A DNA stretch of 64,000 bases, from the NCBI GenBank assembly GCA_036788295.1, contig DAIQNR010000002.1, positions 62,001 to 126,000 on the forward strand, given 5' to 3'. The position numbers were made by a program, and so were the translations under genes. The first letter of the stretch is position 1. Each line of letters starts with the position of its first letter. Origin of the DNA: JAHQVK01 sp036788295 (GTDB taxonomy: Bacteria; Myxococcota; Kuafuiibacteriia; Kuafuiibacteriales; Kuafuiibacteriaceae). This document shows positions 17,474 to 26,129 of the stretch, piece by piece. The notes under the pieces were generated by a model. That model did not search any database and was not told the origin of the DNA. It saw nothing but the letters and a program-made list of their open reading frames with translations.

Positions 17474-19750
17474 TCAGCTGCCCGAGCGCCGAACGCGGGT
17501 CGGGCGCGGCAGCTGGGCCGAGGTGTCCGAGAACGCCGGAACCCACCGGCCCACCTTGCCCTCCTGCTCGTCTTCGGCCTCGACGAAGACGAAGCCCGCG
17601 TTGGCGGTCGCCGCCGTAGGCAGCTGGCCCGACGGTCGTCCCTCGACGCTCAGCCGGGCCGTCCGCGGCTCGAGAACGTTGAGCTGGATGGTCCGGGGCG
17701 TCGAGCGAGCGGCGAAGCGGTGCTCCTTTTGGCCGCCGAAGGTCTGGCAGCGCACGAGCCAGGCGCCGAGACCCTCGACGGACCGCATCACCACCGCTCC
17801 GGGGATGGAGTAGTCGCCCGCCGGCGTGCTCGGCAGGTCCAGCCCCACCACCTGCAGCGGCTGGTTGCCGGGCGCTCGCACGGAGACCGGGCAGTCGCTC
17901 GTCCCTTCGGTCGACGCGAGGTGCACGGTCACCCGCCCCCGGCTGGGCAGGATGAGGCGGATCGGCTCGTGCCCGGGCGCGGTCACCAGCACCGCCACCT
18001 CGAGGTCGGACGGGACGAGCAGCCGAACCGGGCCCGGGCCGAGCAGCCGGCCATCCCGCTCGCCCACGAATTCCGCGCCCGCGGGGCTCGCCTCGAGCAG
18101 CACGTCGTTCCAGGGGGTCACCGTCTTCGGGCCAAGAGCGCTCCCCGAGCCTTCGACCCTGGTGGTGCCGAACGTCGCTTCGCCCATCGGCTTGAGCAGC
18201 TGCACGGCCGCCCCGCTGGCCACTGCGAGCGCGGCGAGCAGCATCAGGGTGAGGACCGAACGGCCCGAGGGCGGCGCCGTTCGCCGTAGCGGCGAATCGG
18301 GAGCGTCGGGTACGGGAGAACGGGACGGGGGTCGGGGCCGAGGAGGGAGCTGGGGGAGGGGTTCGGCGGCTACGGTCCCCCCGGGGCCGAGCAGCGCCGG
18401 GGAGCGCTCCGAGCTGACCGTCCCTCCCGGTCCCCGAAACGCGGGGAGCTCGGCGGCGATCGTCCCTCCGGGCCCGAGCACGAACGGGACCGGCGCCCCA
18501 GCGAGCGTGCCTCCAGGACCAACGCCCGGGGACTTCGACGCCGGGTCGTCGAACACCCGGGTCGGTGGCGCATTCGTCGCGTCCGGCGCGGCGATTTCGG
18601 CGCCCAATCTCACCCCGACCACCGTGGCTTTCGCCCCGGCGACGGCGAAATTCTCCTCCGAAGCCGACCGGCGGCCAGCGGCCAGATCTTCTCGTTTCAT
18701 CCACATGGTCGGCGCCTCGTCGGCGCCGGCCGCGCGCGGCTTGATCGCAGGGTCGATCGGCGGACCGTCGAGGTCATCGGGGGGTGGATCGGTCCAGGTG
18801 GGCCCCTGCCCAGCCGACGCGCTCTCGGGCGCCTCGAGCGCGGTCCGGCCCAGACCCCCGGTCGGAGGCGGNNNNNNNNNNNNNNNNNNNNNNNNNNNNN
18901 NNNNNNNNNNNNNNNNNNNNNNNNNNNNNNNNNNNNNNNNNNNNNNNNNNNNNNNNNNNNNNNNNNNNNNNCCGGCCAGGGTCTGCCCGGCCAGGGTCCC
19001 GCGGCTCGCTTCGAGCTCGACGAGGGCGTCGGAGGCCGAGGCGACCCTCCGCCCCGGATCCGCCGCCTCGAGGCGAGCGAGGAAGTCCGAGAAGCCGAGC
19101 GGAGGCTCGAGGGTGGCGGACAGCTCGCGCAGCGCCCGCCCGAGCCGCCACAAGTCCCCGGACGCCCTCACCTCGCCAGTGGACCGCTCCTCCGGCGCCC
19201 GGGGAGGAGGCGCCACCGCCGCGGCGAGCCACTCGTCCGGAACCGCGACCGGGGCGCCGAGCAGGTCCGCCCCACCGGTGCGGGGGATGACGAGGCTCGC
19301 TTGCAGCAGCGGGTCGAGCCGGCCCCGCGGGTGCCGGGCGGCGAGCCGGTCGAGCAGGCTCATCGTCGCCGCGAGCAGATCCTCGCCGAGCTCGAGCCTG
19401 GTTCGACCGCAGCGGTCGGAGGCGCCGGTCCACGGCAGCCGCCAGTAGAACGCGCCGCCATCGCCGACCGACGGGTCGAAGCCATGGTCCTCGACCTTGA
19501 CCTCGAGGTCGGCGGCCAGCTCGAAGGTGTACGCCTCGACGGACCGGATCATCTCGACCTGGGCCCGCTCCTCGCCCGGCGCCATCGGCCGAAGCGGCAC
19601 CCACTGCACGAGCGCGCGCCGGTTGCGCCCGTCCCGAGCCTCGAACAGCCAGGCCCCCCGCGCCTCGACGAGGCACGCCCGCATGACGAGATCGCCGAGG
19701 GGTCGGCCGACCAGAGCGGACGGCCCGTGGGGGTCGCGACCCGAACTCAC
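17474..19750 (-). CDS. Pseudokinase-like membrane protein with GPGGT repeats (contains assembly gap)
   Basis: About 758 residues from GTG at 19750, with 100 N inside, so length and frame across the gap are unproven. The N-terminal region resembles a degraded Ser/Thr kinase: ALVGRPLGDLVMRACLVEARG replaces the glycine loop, HPRGRLDPLLQASLVI stands where HRDLKPxNxL is expected, and GDLWRLGRALREL matches the alpha-F helix DVWALG. No DFG is seen. A Pro-rich linker carries four GPGGT repeats. One membrane helix (SVLTLMLLAALAVASGAAVQL) and a beta-rich outer domain with PEGA-like features (VLLEASPAGAEFVGERDGRLLG) complete the protein. Myxobacteria have many such one-pass kinases. Catalysis is unlikely, so a sensory or scaffolding role is inferred. 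Confidence 0.65.
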   Translation of the reverse strand: MSSGRDPHGPSALVGRPLGDLVMRACLVEARGAWLFEARDGRNRRALVQWVPLRPMAPGEERAQVEMIRSVEAYTFELAADLEVKVEDHGFDPSVGDGGAFYWRLPWTGASDRCGRTRLELGEDLLAATMSLLDRLAARHPRGRLDPLLQASLVIPRTGGADLLGAPVAVPDEWLAAAVAPPPRAPEERSTGEVRASGDLWRLGRALRELSATLEPPLGFSDFLARLEAADPGRRVASASDALVELEASRGTLAGQTLAXXXXXXXXXXXXXXXXXXXXXXXXXXXXXXXXXXPPPTGGLGRTALEAPESASAGQGPTWTDPPPDDLDGPPIDPAIKPRAAGADEAPTMWMKREDLAAGRRSASEENFAVAGAKATVVGVRLGAEIAAPDATNAPPTRVFDDPASKSPGVGPGGTLAGAPVPFVLGPGGTIAAELPAFRGPGGTVSSERSPALLGPGGTVAAEPLPQLPPRPRPPSRSPVPDAPDSPLRRTAPPSGRSVLTLMLLAALAVASGAAVQLLKPMGEATFGTTRVEGSGSALGPKTVTPWNDVLLEASPAGAEFVGERDGRLLGPGPVRLLVPSDLEVAVLVTAPGHEPIRLILPSRGRVTVHLASTEGTSDCPVSVRAPGNQPLQVVGLDLPSTPAGDYSIPGAVVMRSVEGLGAWLVRCQTFGGQKEHRFAARSTPRTIQLNVLEPRTARLSVEGRPSGQLPTAATANAGFVFVEAEDEQEGKVGRWVPAFSDTSAQLPRPTRVRRSGS
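18872..18971. other. Assembly gap of 100 N
   Basis: The gap has the conventional size used for gaps of unknown length and lies inside the pseudokinase-like gene. Immediately to its right the 15-base unit beginning CCGGCCAGGGTC occurs twice in tandem (18972-19001), which suggests an unresolved in-frame repeat caused the break. Confidence 0.9.
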
Positions 19751-19959
19751 CTCGCGATTTGGGCATGATTCTTCGCTCCGGGTCCAGCGCTGCATCCTGG
19801 GCTGCCGGTCGGCCGGCGGCTCCTCTTGCGTCGACGGGACGCTCCAGAGGACGGGCCTCCCCTCGCCGAACACCCGGGGCCAGGTCGCTCCGGCAGACGG
19901 TTCGGCCGAGGTCGAGCAGGGCGTTGACTCGGCCGATTTCGGGGGTTACCGCCCCGGGG

Positions 19960-21120
19960 ATGGCGCCGGTGGCCGTACCTGAAGGCAGCCGCCTGTCCAC
20001 TGAACCCCTGGCGGAGGTTCGGGTCCTCACCCCGGTGTCGGTCGTGGTCCCGACCTATCGGGAGCGCGAGAACCTCCCCCAGCTGCTCGAACGGCTCGGC
20101 GACCTTCGTCGCCGCTATGGCATCGACCTCGAGGTCATCGTCGTGGACGACGACAGCGGCGACGGAACGGCGGAGTGGTTCGAGGACCACGCGCCCGATT
20201 TCTCCCGCCTTGTGGTGCGCACGACCGATCGAGGGCTCAGCTCCGCGGTCGTGCACGGGCTGCGGGAGGCTCGGCACCCGGTGCTGGTCGTGATGGATGC
20301 AGACCTGTCTCATCCTCCGGCCAAGATCCCGGCCATGATCCTCGCCCTCGAAGCGGGCCAGCAGATGGTGGTTGGTTCTCGCTATGTCCCTGGGGGCAGC
20401 ACGGACGATGATTGGGGGTTCTTTCGCTGGCTGAACAGCCGGGTGGCGACGGTCCTCGCGAGGCCGTTCACGGACATCAAGGACCCGATGTCCGGCTTCT
20501 TCGCGCTTCGAAAGACCGACTTCGATCGCGCGGTCGAGCTGAACCCGGTGGGCTACAAGATCGGGCTCGAACTCATCGTGAAGTGCGGTCTGGACAACGT
20601 CGGTGAAGTGCCCATCCACTTCACCGATCGGGTCCGCGGCGAGAGCAAGCTGACCTTCAAGGAGCAGCTCAACTATCTCAGGCATCTCCGCCGGCTGTAC
20701 ATGTTCCGGTACGCGACCTGGAGCAGCGCGGTGCAGTTTGCGGCGGTCGGCGCCTCCGGTGTCTTCGTCAACCTGCTGACCGTCTCCCTGATGCTCCTGT
20801 TGGGCGCGAGCAGCCCCGTCGCCCTCGCCAGCGGCATCGCCACCAGCGTGGTGAGCAACTTCTTGCTCAACCGTCGGTTCACGTTCCCGCACGCCAGGGA
20901 CGGTCACATCGGCAAGCAGTTCTTGGCGTTCTGCCTCGCTTCGTCGACCGCCGCGGTCGTTCAGTTCGGCATATCCCTGTCGATTCTCGCCGCCTACCCT
21001 TCGACTTGGCCGCAGGTCGCGGCGCTCGCAGGGATCGCCGGAGGCATGCTCATCAACTACACCATCAACCAATACTACGTGTTCAAGAAACAGCACCCTC
21101 CGCGGCCTCGCGGCGGCTGA
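19960..21120 (+). CDS. Polyprenol-phosphate glycosyltransferase (GT2) fused to GtrA domain
   Basis: 386 residues from ATG at 19960 (an earlier start would add only low-complexity sequence overlapping the divergent gene). Residues 25-265 are a dolichol-phosphate mannosyltransferase-type GT2 domain: VVVPTYRERENLPQLLERLG, VVDDDSGDGTAE, the metal-binding VVMDADLSHPP and VGSRYVPGG. Residues 265-380 form a four-helix GtrA domain (QFAAVGASGVFVNLLTVSLM, FLLNRRFTFPHARDG). Such fusions make polyprenyl-phosphate sugars and move them across the inner membrane for surface glycan decoration. The stop codon TGA falls inside the first unit of the 28-bp repeat array. Confidence 0.92.
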   Translation: MAPVAVPEGSRLSTEPLAEVRVLTPVSVVVPTYRERENLPQLLERLGDLRRRYGIDLEVIVVDDDSGDGTAEWFEDHAPDFSRLVVRTTDRGLSSAVVHGLREARHPVLVVMDADLSHPPAKIPAMILALEAGQQMVVGSRYVPGGSTDDDWGFFRWLNSRVATVLARPFTDIKDPMSGFFALRKTDFDRAVELNPVGYKIGLELIVKCGLDNVGEVPIHFTDRVRGESKLTFKEQLNYLRHLRRLYMFRYATWSSAVQFAAVGASGVFVNLLTVSLMLLLGASSPVALASGIATSVVSNFLLNRRFTFPHARDGHIGKQFLAFCLASSTAAVVQFGISLSILAAYPSTWPQVAALAGIAGGMLINYTINQYYVFKKQHPPRPRGG

Positions 21121-21348
21121 AGCCGCCTCACAGCTTCACGGCGGCTGAAGCCGCCTCACAGCTTCACGGCGGCTGAAGCCGCCTCACAGCTTCNNNNNNN
21201 NNNNNNNNNNNNNNNNNNNNNNNNNNNNNNNNNNNNNNNNNNNNNNNNNNNNNNNNNNNNNNNNNNNNNNNNNNNNNNNNNNNNNNNNNNNNNAGCTTCA
21301 CGGCGGCTGAAGCCGCCTCACAGCTTCACGGCGGCTGAAGCCGCCTCA
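21112..21348. repeat. 28-bp tandem repeat array with internal hairpins, interrupted by a gap
   Basis: A 28-bp unit is repeated head to tail. Units start at 21112, 21140 and 21168; after the gap there is a partial unit end at 21294-21301, then units at 21302 and 21330 (19 bases only). Each unit contains the perfect inverted repeat GGCGGCT-GA-AGCCGCC, and GAAGC...GCTTC can form an alternative stem. Units are identical as far as they can be read, with no spacers. The array fills the space between two convergent genes: TGA of the glycosyltransferase lies in the first unit, and the stop of the minus-strand fusion gene (21346-21348) lies in the last. A bidirectional terminator or REP-like role is plausible. 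Confidence 0.92.
21194..21293. other. Assembly gap of 100 N inside the repeat array
   Basis: The gap sits inside identical 28-bp units, so the true number of repeats is unknown and was probably unresolvable with the reads used. Confidence 0.95.
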
Positions 21349-23163
21349 GGGGCAAGCGGCGAGGGCGAGGGCGAGAGCCTCGAGCGACTCGGCCCGCTCG
21401 AGGCTCGCGACCCAGGTCCGGGGCAGGCCGCCCGCCCCGAGCCGCGCGCCGAGCAGCATCCCGGCGCAGGCGGCCGCGCCGTCGGAGTCGCCGGAGGTCA
21501 TGCAGGACTCGCGCACCGCTCGCTCGAAGTCGTCGGGGTGGCGAGACGCCGAGAACAGCGCCATCGCCAGGGTGTCGAGAGCCGAGGGGGAGCCGAGCCG
21601 CACCGACGCGACGGCGGGCGGCGTGCCGGCGTCCGCCGCCTCGAGCGCCCCGGCCAAGCGAACGGCCGCCGCCGGGCTGAAGCGGCAGGCCGCGCCCACC
21701 ATGGCCGCCGCGGCGTCGCGCAGCCTCTCGCCCCTGGCGAGCCACGCCACCCCGACCGCAATGGCCGCCGCCGCCCCCACCGTCTCCTCCCCCCGGTGGG
21801 TGACCCGGGAGAGGGCCGCTCCCCATCGTCCGGCGTCCCTGGGCTCGGCGACGAACACCAGCCCGGCGACGCCGGCCCGAAGGAGCGGGGTCGAGCCCAC
21901 GTTGGCCGCCTGCCCCGCTTCCGGCCAAGGCGTGCCCGCGCCGAGGCGCGCCGCCGCGGTGCGGGTGACCGGATCGGGCTCCCGGTGACCCCCCTCGGGC
22001 GCCTCTGCCCACGCGGCCACCCGCCGGGCGAGCCGCTCGAGCGCGGTGTCCACCGGAAAGCCCCGCTGCCGAGCCTCGAGCATGGTCTCGAGCGCGAGCA
22101 CCAGATGCTGCGTCTCCTCGGACGTGGCCGCGCTCTGTTCCCACCGGCGGAGCGGGGCGCTCGGTCCGTCGGCGCCGAAACGGGCCTCGAGCTGGGCCCG
22201 GTCGGTCTCGGCCTCGAGCGGAGCGCCGAGCGCATCCCCGAGCGCGGCGCCGAGCGTCGCGCCCACGCACCAGGACTCTTTCGGGCTGAGGCCGCGCATC
22301 CCCCACACCGGCCGATCCGGGGCTTTCGCGATGGGATGGGTTTCGGCCGCTGGCTCGGGCTCGGCCGGGAGGGGAGGCTCGCTCGGCCCGGGGGACGGTT
22401 CGGGACGAGCGGTCGGGGTCGCTCGGTAGGCCAGCTTTGCCGCCCGCAGGCCCAAGGTGGGCACGGCTCCCCCCTCGGACGGCGGAGGGACGGCGCGCTC
22501 GACCGGCGGAGGCCCAGCACGCTCGACCGGCTGAGGCCCAGAGCGCTCGACCGGCGGGGGGACGGAGCGCTCGAGTGGCGCCGGGACGCGGACGGCGGCC
22601 ACCGACGGGGCGGAGGCTGGTTCGGGCTCGAGCGGCAGCCACCCATCGAGGTGCTTCAGATCGCCGAGGCAGCCCGGACCGCCGAGCTGGCGCACCACGG
22701 CGAGGGCCCGGGGGACCGGCCAGCCCTGCTCGGCCAAGAACGCGGCGGCGACCAGAGGGGCGGCATGGTCGGCGCTGGCGACGACGACGGTCGTTCCGGC
22801 GTTGATCTCCTCGCCGAGCCGCTCGAGCAGCGGCGCGAGGCCACCGGACCGGTCGTCCAGCCCCGCTCGGTCCTCCGGGTCGAGCAGTCGGTATCGGGAA
22901 AACCCGATGTTTCGGGCTCGGCAATCCGGCCCTAGATCCGCAGGCTCCGGAGGCGCCGACACCGACACCGTGACCCACGACCGGACCCGGGCCGACCGGG
23001 CCAGCCGGTCGAGCTCGGCTTCGAGCGCCGCCCTCGACCGTGGGTCGAGGCCGAGGCGAGGCACACCCACGAACCCGAGCCGTCCGTCGAGCGACAACGG
23101 CAGAAACCGGATCGAGGCCGGCGCGGAGCGGTCCCCTGCGTCCGGAGGGATGGACCTCGGCAC
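21346..23163 (-). CDS. Phosphatase-like domain fused to ADP-ribosylglycohydrolase (DraG-like)
   Basis: 605 residues from GTG at 23163, preceded by GGTAGG. Residues about 20-170 resemble a dual-specificity phosphatase fold (GGLAPLLERLGEEINAGTTVVVASADHAAPLVAAAFLAEQGWPVPRALAVVRQL). Where the loop HCxxGxxR should be, it reads ASADHAAP, so the catalytic Cys and Arg are missing. A Pro/Glu-rich linker (about 180-285) has repeats of the type PPPVERS/A. Residues 290-605 are an ADP-ribosylglycohydrolase: GATLGAALGDALGAPLE, a metal motif SEETQ in place of the usual TDDTQ, and GDSDGAAACAGMLLGARLG. It would remove ADP-ribose from proteins or nucleic acids if the Asp-to-Glu change is tolerated. Convergent with the glycosyltransferase across the repeat array. 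Confidence 0.82.
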   Translation of the reverse strand: MPRSIPPDAGDRSAPASIRFLPLSLDGRLGFVGVPRLGLDPRSRAALEAELDRLARSARVRSWVTVSVSAPPEPADLGPDCRARNIGFSRYRLLDPEDRAGLDDRSGGLAPLLERLGEEINAGTTVVVASADHAAPLVAAAFLAEQGWPVPRALAVVRQLGGPGCLGDLKHLDGWLPLEPEPASAPSVAAVRVPAPLERSVPPPVERSGPQPVERAGPPPVERAVPPPSEGGAVPTLGLRAAKLAYRATPTARPEPSPGPSEPPLPAEPEPAAETHPIAKAPDRPVWGMRGLSPKESWCVGATLGAALGDALGAPLEAETDRAQLEARFGADGPSAPLRRWEQSAATSEETQHLVLALETMLEARQRGFPVDTALERLARRVAAWAEAPEGGHREPDPVTRTAAARLGAGTPWPEAGQAANVGSTPLLRAGVAGLVFVAEPRDAGRWGAALSRVTHRGEETVGAAAAIAVGVAWLARGERLRDAAAAMVGAACRFSPAAAVRLAGALEAADAGTPPAVASVRLGSPSALDTLAMALFSASRHPDDFERAVRESCMTSGDSDGAAACAGMLLGARLGAGGLPRTWVASLERAESLEALALALAACP

Positions 23164-23297
23164 GCCCTACCGTTGTCCCGAAGCTCCCCCCGCCGCAACC
23201 GTGCCCTCCCTCGTTCCTCGGCCCGATCGCGCCACCGAACGGTCGAAAACGAGCGGCCGGCGTCGATGAGGGCCGCTCGGTGCCCTACACTTTGGCC

Positions 23298-24530
23298 ATG
23301 GTGTTCGACATCTCCGGCCGCGCTCTGGCGCTGCGGGACCAGGTGGCGCGGTTCATGGAGGAGAAGGTCTACCCTCTCGAGGCAGAGGCGGAGGCCCACC
23401 TCGCCTCCGAGCGCACCCGGTGGCAGCCGTTTCCGTTCCTCGAGCCGCTGAAGGCGGAGGCCAAGGCGGCCGGGCTCTTCAACCTCTTTCTGCCCGACCC
23501 GGTCGCGGGGGCCGGACTGGGAAACCTCGAATACGCCCCGATTTGCGAGGTGATGGGGCGCTCGCCGCTCGGTCCCGAGGTGTTCAACTGCTCGGCCCCC
23601 GACACCGGAAACATGGAGGTCCTCCACCGCTACGGCAGCGAGGAGCAAAAGGCCCGGTGGCTCGGCCCGCTGCTCGCCGGAGAGATCCGGTCGTGCTTTG
23701 CGATGACCGAGCCGGAGGTCGCCTCGTCCGACGCGACCAACATCACCGCCTCCATGGTCCCGGACGGCGACGACTATGTTCTCGACGGCAAGAAGTGGTG
23801 GACCTCCGGCGCGATGGATCCACGGTGCCGGGTCGCCATCTTCATGGGCAAATCCAACCCCGACGCTCCGGTGCACCGCCAGCAGTCGATGATCTTGGTG
23901 CCCATGGACAGCCCGGGGGTTCGGATCGTCCGGCCGCTCACCGTGTTCGGGTTCGACGATGCCCCCCACGGCCACGCCGAGGTCTGGTTCGAGCAGGTTC
24001 GAGTGCCGAAAGAGAACCTGCTGCTCGGGGAGGGCAGGGGGTTCGAGATCGCGCAGGGGCGTCTTGGACCGGGGCGCATCCATCACTGCATGCGCAGCAT
24101 CGGGGCCGCCGAGCGCGCGCTCGAATTGATGCGGGCCCGGGCCCAGGGCCGCGTCGCTTTCGGCCGTCCGCTCGCCGCCATGGACACGGTTCGGGAGCTG
24201 ATCGCGCGCTCTCGCATCGACATCGACCAGGCTCGCCTGCTCACCCTCCACGCCGCCCACAAGATGGATGTGGCTGGCAACAAGGCGGCGAGGACCGAGA
24301 TCGCGATGATCAAGGTGGTCGCCCCGAACGCGGCGCTCTCGGTGCTGGACCGGGCGATGCAAGTATTCGGTGGGGCCGGCGTCTGCGCCGACTTCCCGCT
24401 CGCCCAAGCCTGGGCCGCGCAGCGCGCCCTGCGCATCGCCGATGGCCCGGATGCGGTTCATCTCGAGGCGATCGCGAAGCTCGAGCTGAAGAAGCCGCTG
24501 CCGCCGGAGATCGACGCTCGCCCTCGGTGA
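23298..24530 (+). CDS. Acyl-CoA dehydrogenase, ACAD10/11-like
   Basis: 410 residues from ATG at 23298. FAD-dependent alpha,beta-dehydrogenation of acyl-CoA esters. N-terminal helical domain, then the FAD/substrate motif CFAMTEPEVASSDATNITASMVPDGDDYVLDGKKWWTSGA in two adjacent blocks (residues about 134-173), and the C-terminal helical domain with AFGRPLAAMDTVRELIA and QVFGGAGVCADFPLAQ. The C-terminal RIADGPDAVHLEAIAKLEL matches ACAD10/11-type enzymes, in which the Asp of ADGPD is the likely catalytic base instead of Glu. Length is normal for the family. It is convergent with the Fur-type regulator; no fatty-acid operon is visible around it, so substrate chain length cannot be stated. Confidence 0.92.
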   Translation: MVFDISGRALALRDQVARFMEEKVYPLEAEAEAHLASERTRWQPFPFLEPLKAEAKAAGLFNLFLPDPVAGAGLGNLEYAPICEVMGRSPLGPEVFNCSAPDTGNMEVLHRYGSEEQKARWLGPLLAGEIRSCFAMTEPEVASSDATNITASMVPDGDDYVLDGKKWWTSGAMDPRCRVAIFMGKSNPDAPVHRQQSMILVPMDSPGVRIVRPLTVFGFDDAPHGHAEVWFEQVRVPKENLLLGEGRGFEIAQGRLGPGRIHHCMRSIGAAERALELMRARAQGRVAFGRPLAAMDTVRELIARSRIDIDQARLLTLHAAHKMDVAGNKAARTEIAMIKVVAPNAALSVLDRAMQVFGGAGVCADFPLAQAWAAQRALRIADGPDAVHLEAIAKLELKKPLPPEIDARPR

Positions 24531-24533
24531 CGT

Positions 24534-24968
24534 CTACGGCGCCGAGACGGCGGCGCCGCCGCGGCACTGTGGACAGCGCCCGACGAAGGTGACCTCCGCC
24601 TCGGCCACCGCCGCGCTCCACGGGCCGGCCGGGGGTGCGACTTGCGTGGCCGGCAGGCACGACACGGTGCCGCACCCGGCGCACCGAAAGTGGGGATGGT
24701 GGAGGCCGTGGGGTCGAGCCTGCTCGAAGTGGGTGACGCCGCCCACCGTGCTCGCGACCTGCGCAAGGCCCGCATCGACGAGCTTGACCAGATTGCGGTA
24801 GGCGGTGGCCGGGTCCCCGCCGAGCTCTCCGAGCGCCCGGACCGCGTCGGCGTGGGAGACCGGGCCGGACGAGGACTCGAGCAGCCGGAGCAGCGCCAGC
24901 CGAGGCTGGGTCACCCGAAGTCCGGCCGCCTTGATCCGGCCCCGTGCGTCATCGGTGGGTCGCCCCAT
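24534..24968 (-). CDS. Fur/PerR-family metalloregulator
   Basis: 144 residues. The N-terminal winged helix (RIKAAGLRVTQPRLALLRLLE, DPATAYRNLVKLVDAGLAQ) is followed by the dimerisation and metal domain containing HHPHFRCAGCGTVSCLP and a C-terminal CPQC pair. The two CXXC pairs would hold the structural zinc found in PerR and many Fur proteins. It represses genes in a metal- or peroxide-dependent way. The gene is monocistronic-looking: mdh ends 95 bases upstream on the same strand and the acyl-CoA dehydrogenase converges from the left. Whether it is PerR-, Zur- or Fur-like cannot be decided from the sequence. Confidence 0.92.
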   Translation of the reverse strand: MGRPTDDARGRIKAAGLRVTQPRLALLRLLESSSGPVSHADAVRALGELGGDPATAYRNLVKLVDAGLAQVASTVGGVTHFEQARPHGLHHPHFRCAGCGTVSCLPATQVAPPAGPWSAAVAEAEVTFVGRCPQCRGGAAVSAP

Positions 24969-25063
24969 GGGGGGAGGTTAGCGGCTTGGTCCACGGCAGG
25001 GAACCGGGAATCGGGCCTCGCAAAGACAGCGGGACCGCCGATGGAGCCTTTCGAGGTGGCGCT

Positions 25064-25999
25064 TCAGAGCTTCGTTTCGGCGACGGTCTTCGCGACCGAC
25101 GCCCGGCTCGTCTCGATCATCCGCTGCTCGGCCTCGGTGGGCTCGAAGCTCAGGATTCGCTCGACCCCGCCGGCGCCGATCACACAGGGGACGCCGAAGT
25201 ACATGTCCTGGATGCCGAACTGGCCCTCGCACCACGCCGCGCACGGGAGGACGCGCTTGTGGTCCCCGAGGTAGGCCTCCGCCATCTCGATGGCGGCTGC
25301 GGCCGGAGCGAAATACGCCGATCCGGTCTTGTACAGGCCGACGAGCTCGGCGCCGCCTTTTCGGGTCCGGTCGACGATGGCGGCGAGCCGGTCGGCGGGG
25401 ATGAGCTCCTCCACCGGGACCCCGCCGACGGTGGTCAGCCTCGTGATCGGGACCATGTCATCGCCATGGCCTCCGAGCACCATGGCGGTCACGTCCTTCA
25501 TCGACGTGCCGAGCTCCATGGCGATGAAGCTCTTGAATCGCGCGGTGTCCAGGATCCCCGACATGCCGACCACCTTGGCCGCCGGCGCGCCGGTGACCTG
25601 CTTCAGCGCGTACACCATCGCGTCGAGGGGGTTGGCGATGTTGATGAGGAACGCGTCCGAGCACACCTGCTTCAGGTTGGCCGCCACGTCGGTCATGATG
25701 GAGAGGTTCTTTCCGAGCAGCTCCTCCCTCGACATCCCCGGTTTGCGAGGAAACCCAGCGGTGATGATGACCACGTCGCATCCAGCCAGCGCGCCGTAGT
25801 CGGAGGTTCCGGAGAGGATCGAGTCACAGCGCTCGATGGTCGTCAGCTGCTGGATGTCCAGGGCCTTGCCTTGGGCCATGCCTTCGGCCTGGGGGATGTC
25901 GAAGACGACGATGTCCCCGAGCTGCTTTTGTGCCGCGAGCAGCGCCAGGTTTCCACCGATCTGCCCTGCGCCTACGAGTCCGATTTTGGGGCGTGCCAT
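25064..25999 (-). CDS. mdh: Malate dehydrogenase
   Basis: 311 residues. NAD-dependent interconversion of malate and oxaloacetate in the TCA cycle, of the LDH-like bacterial MDH type. Visible features are the Rossmann motif KIGLVGAGQIGGNLALL (residues 5-21), Asp at the end of beta-2 for NAD preference (VVFDIPQAEG), the substrate loop ITAGFPRKPGMSREELLGKN with its arginines, NPLDAMVYALKQ, and the catalytic His in VLGGHGDDMVPI. ATG at 25999 is preceded on the minus strand by AAGGAGACAGACC, a good ribosome-binding site. It lies downstream of an isocitrate dehydrogenase homologue on the same strand, separated by a hairpin at 26051-26073. Confidence 0.96.
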   Translation of the reverse strand: MARPKIGLVGAGQIGGNLALLAAQKQLGDIVVFDIPQAEGMAQGKALDIQQLTTIERCDSILSGTSDYGALAGCDVVIITAGFPRKPGMSREELLGKNLSIMTDVAANLKQVCSDAFLINIANPLDAMVYALKQVTGAPAAKVVGMSGILDTARFKSFIAMELGTSMKDVTAMVLGGHGDDMVPITRLTTVGGVPVEELIPADRLAAIVDRTRKGGAELVGLYKTGSAYFAPAAAAIEMAEAYLGDHKRVLPCAAWCEGQFGIQDMYFGVPCVIGAGGVERILSFEPTEAEQRMIETSRASVAKTVAETKL

Positions 26000-26050
26000 G
26001 GTCTGTCTCCTTGGGCCTGCGGAAGCGATCCGCTGGCCCTCTCCTTGGTA

Positions 26051-26073
26051 CGGCGAGGCGCAGCGCCTCGCCG
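26051..26073 (-). terminator. Hairpin between the isocitrate dehydrogenase homologue and mdh
   Basis: CGGCGAGGC-GCAGC-GCCTCGCCG forms a perfect 9-bp stem with a 5-nt loop, extendable by an A-T pair. It lies after the stop of the upstream gene and about 50 bases before mdh, so it could end the first transcript or act as a processing or attenuation element. No T-run follows on the minus strand. Confidence 0.45.
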
Positions 26074-26129
26074 TGTTGCGGCGAAGCGGCGCACCGCCCC
26101 GCCGCGTGGATGCGGTCGCGGTTTGCTCG

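Noticed and set aside
21112..21348. CRISPR array
   Set aside because: Repeats are directly abutting with no variable spacers, and no cas gene is in the window.
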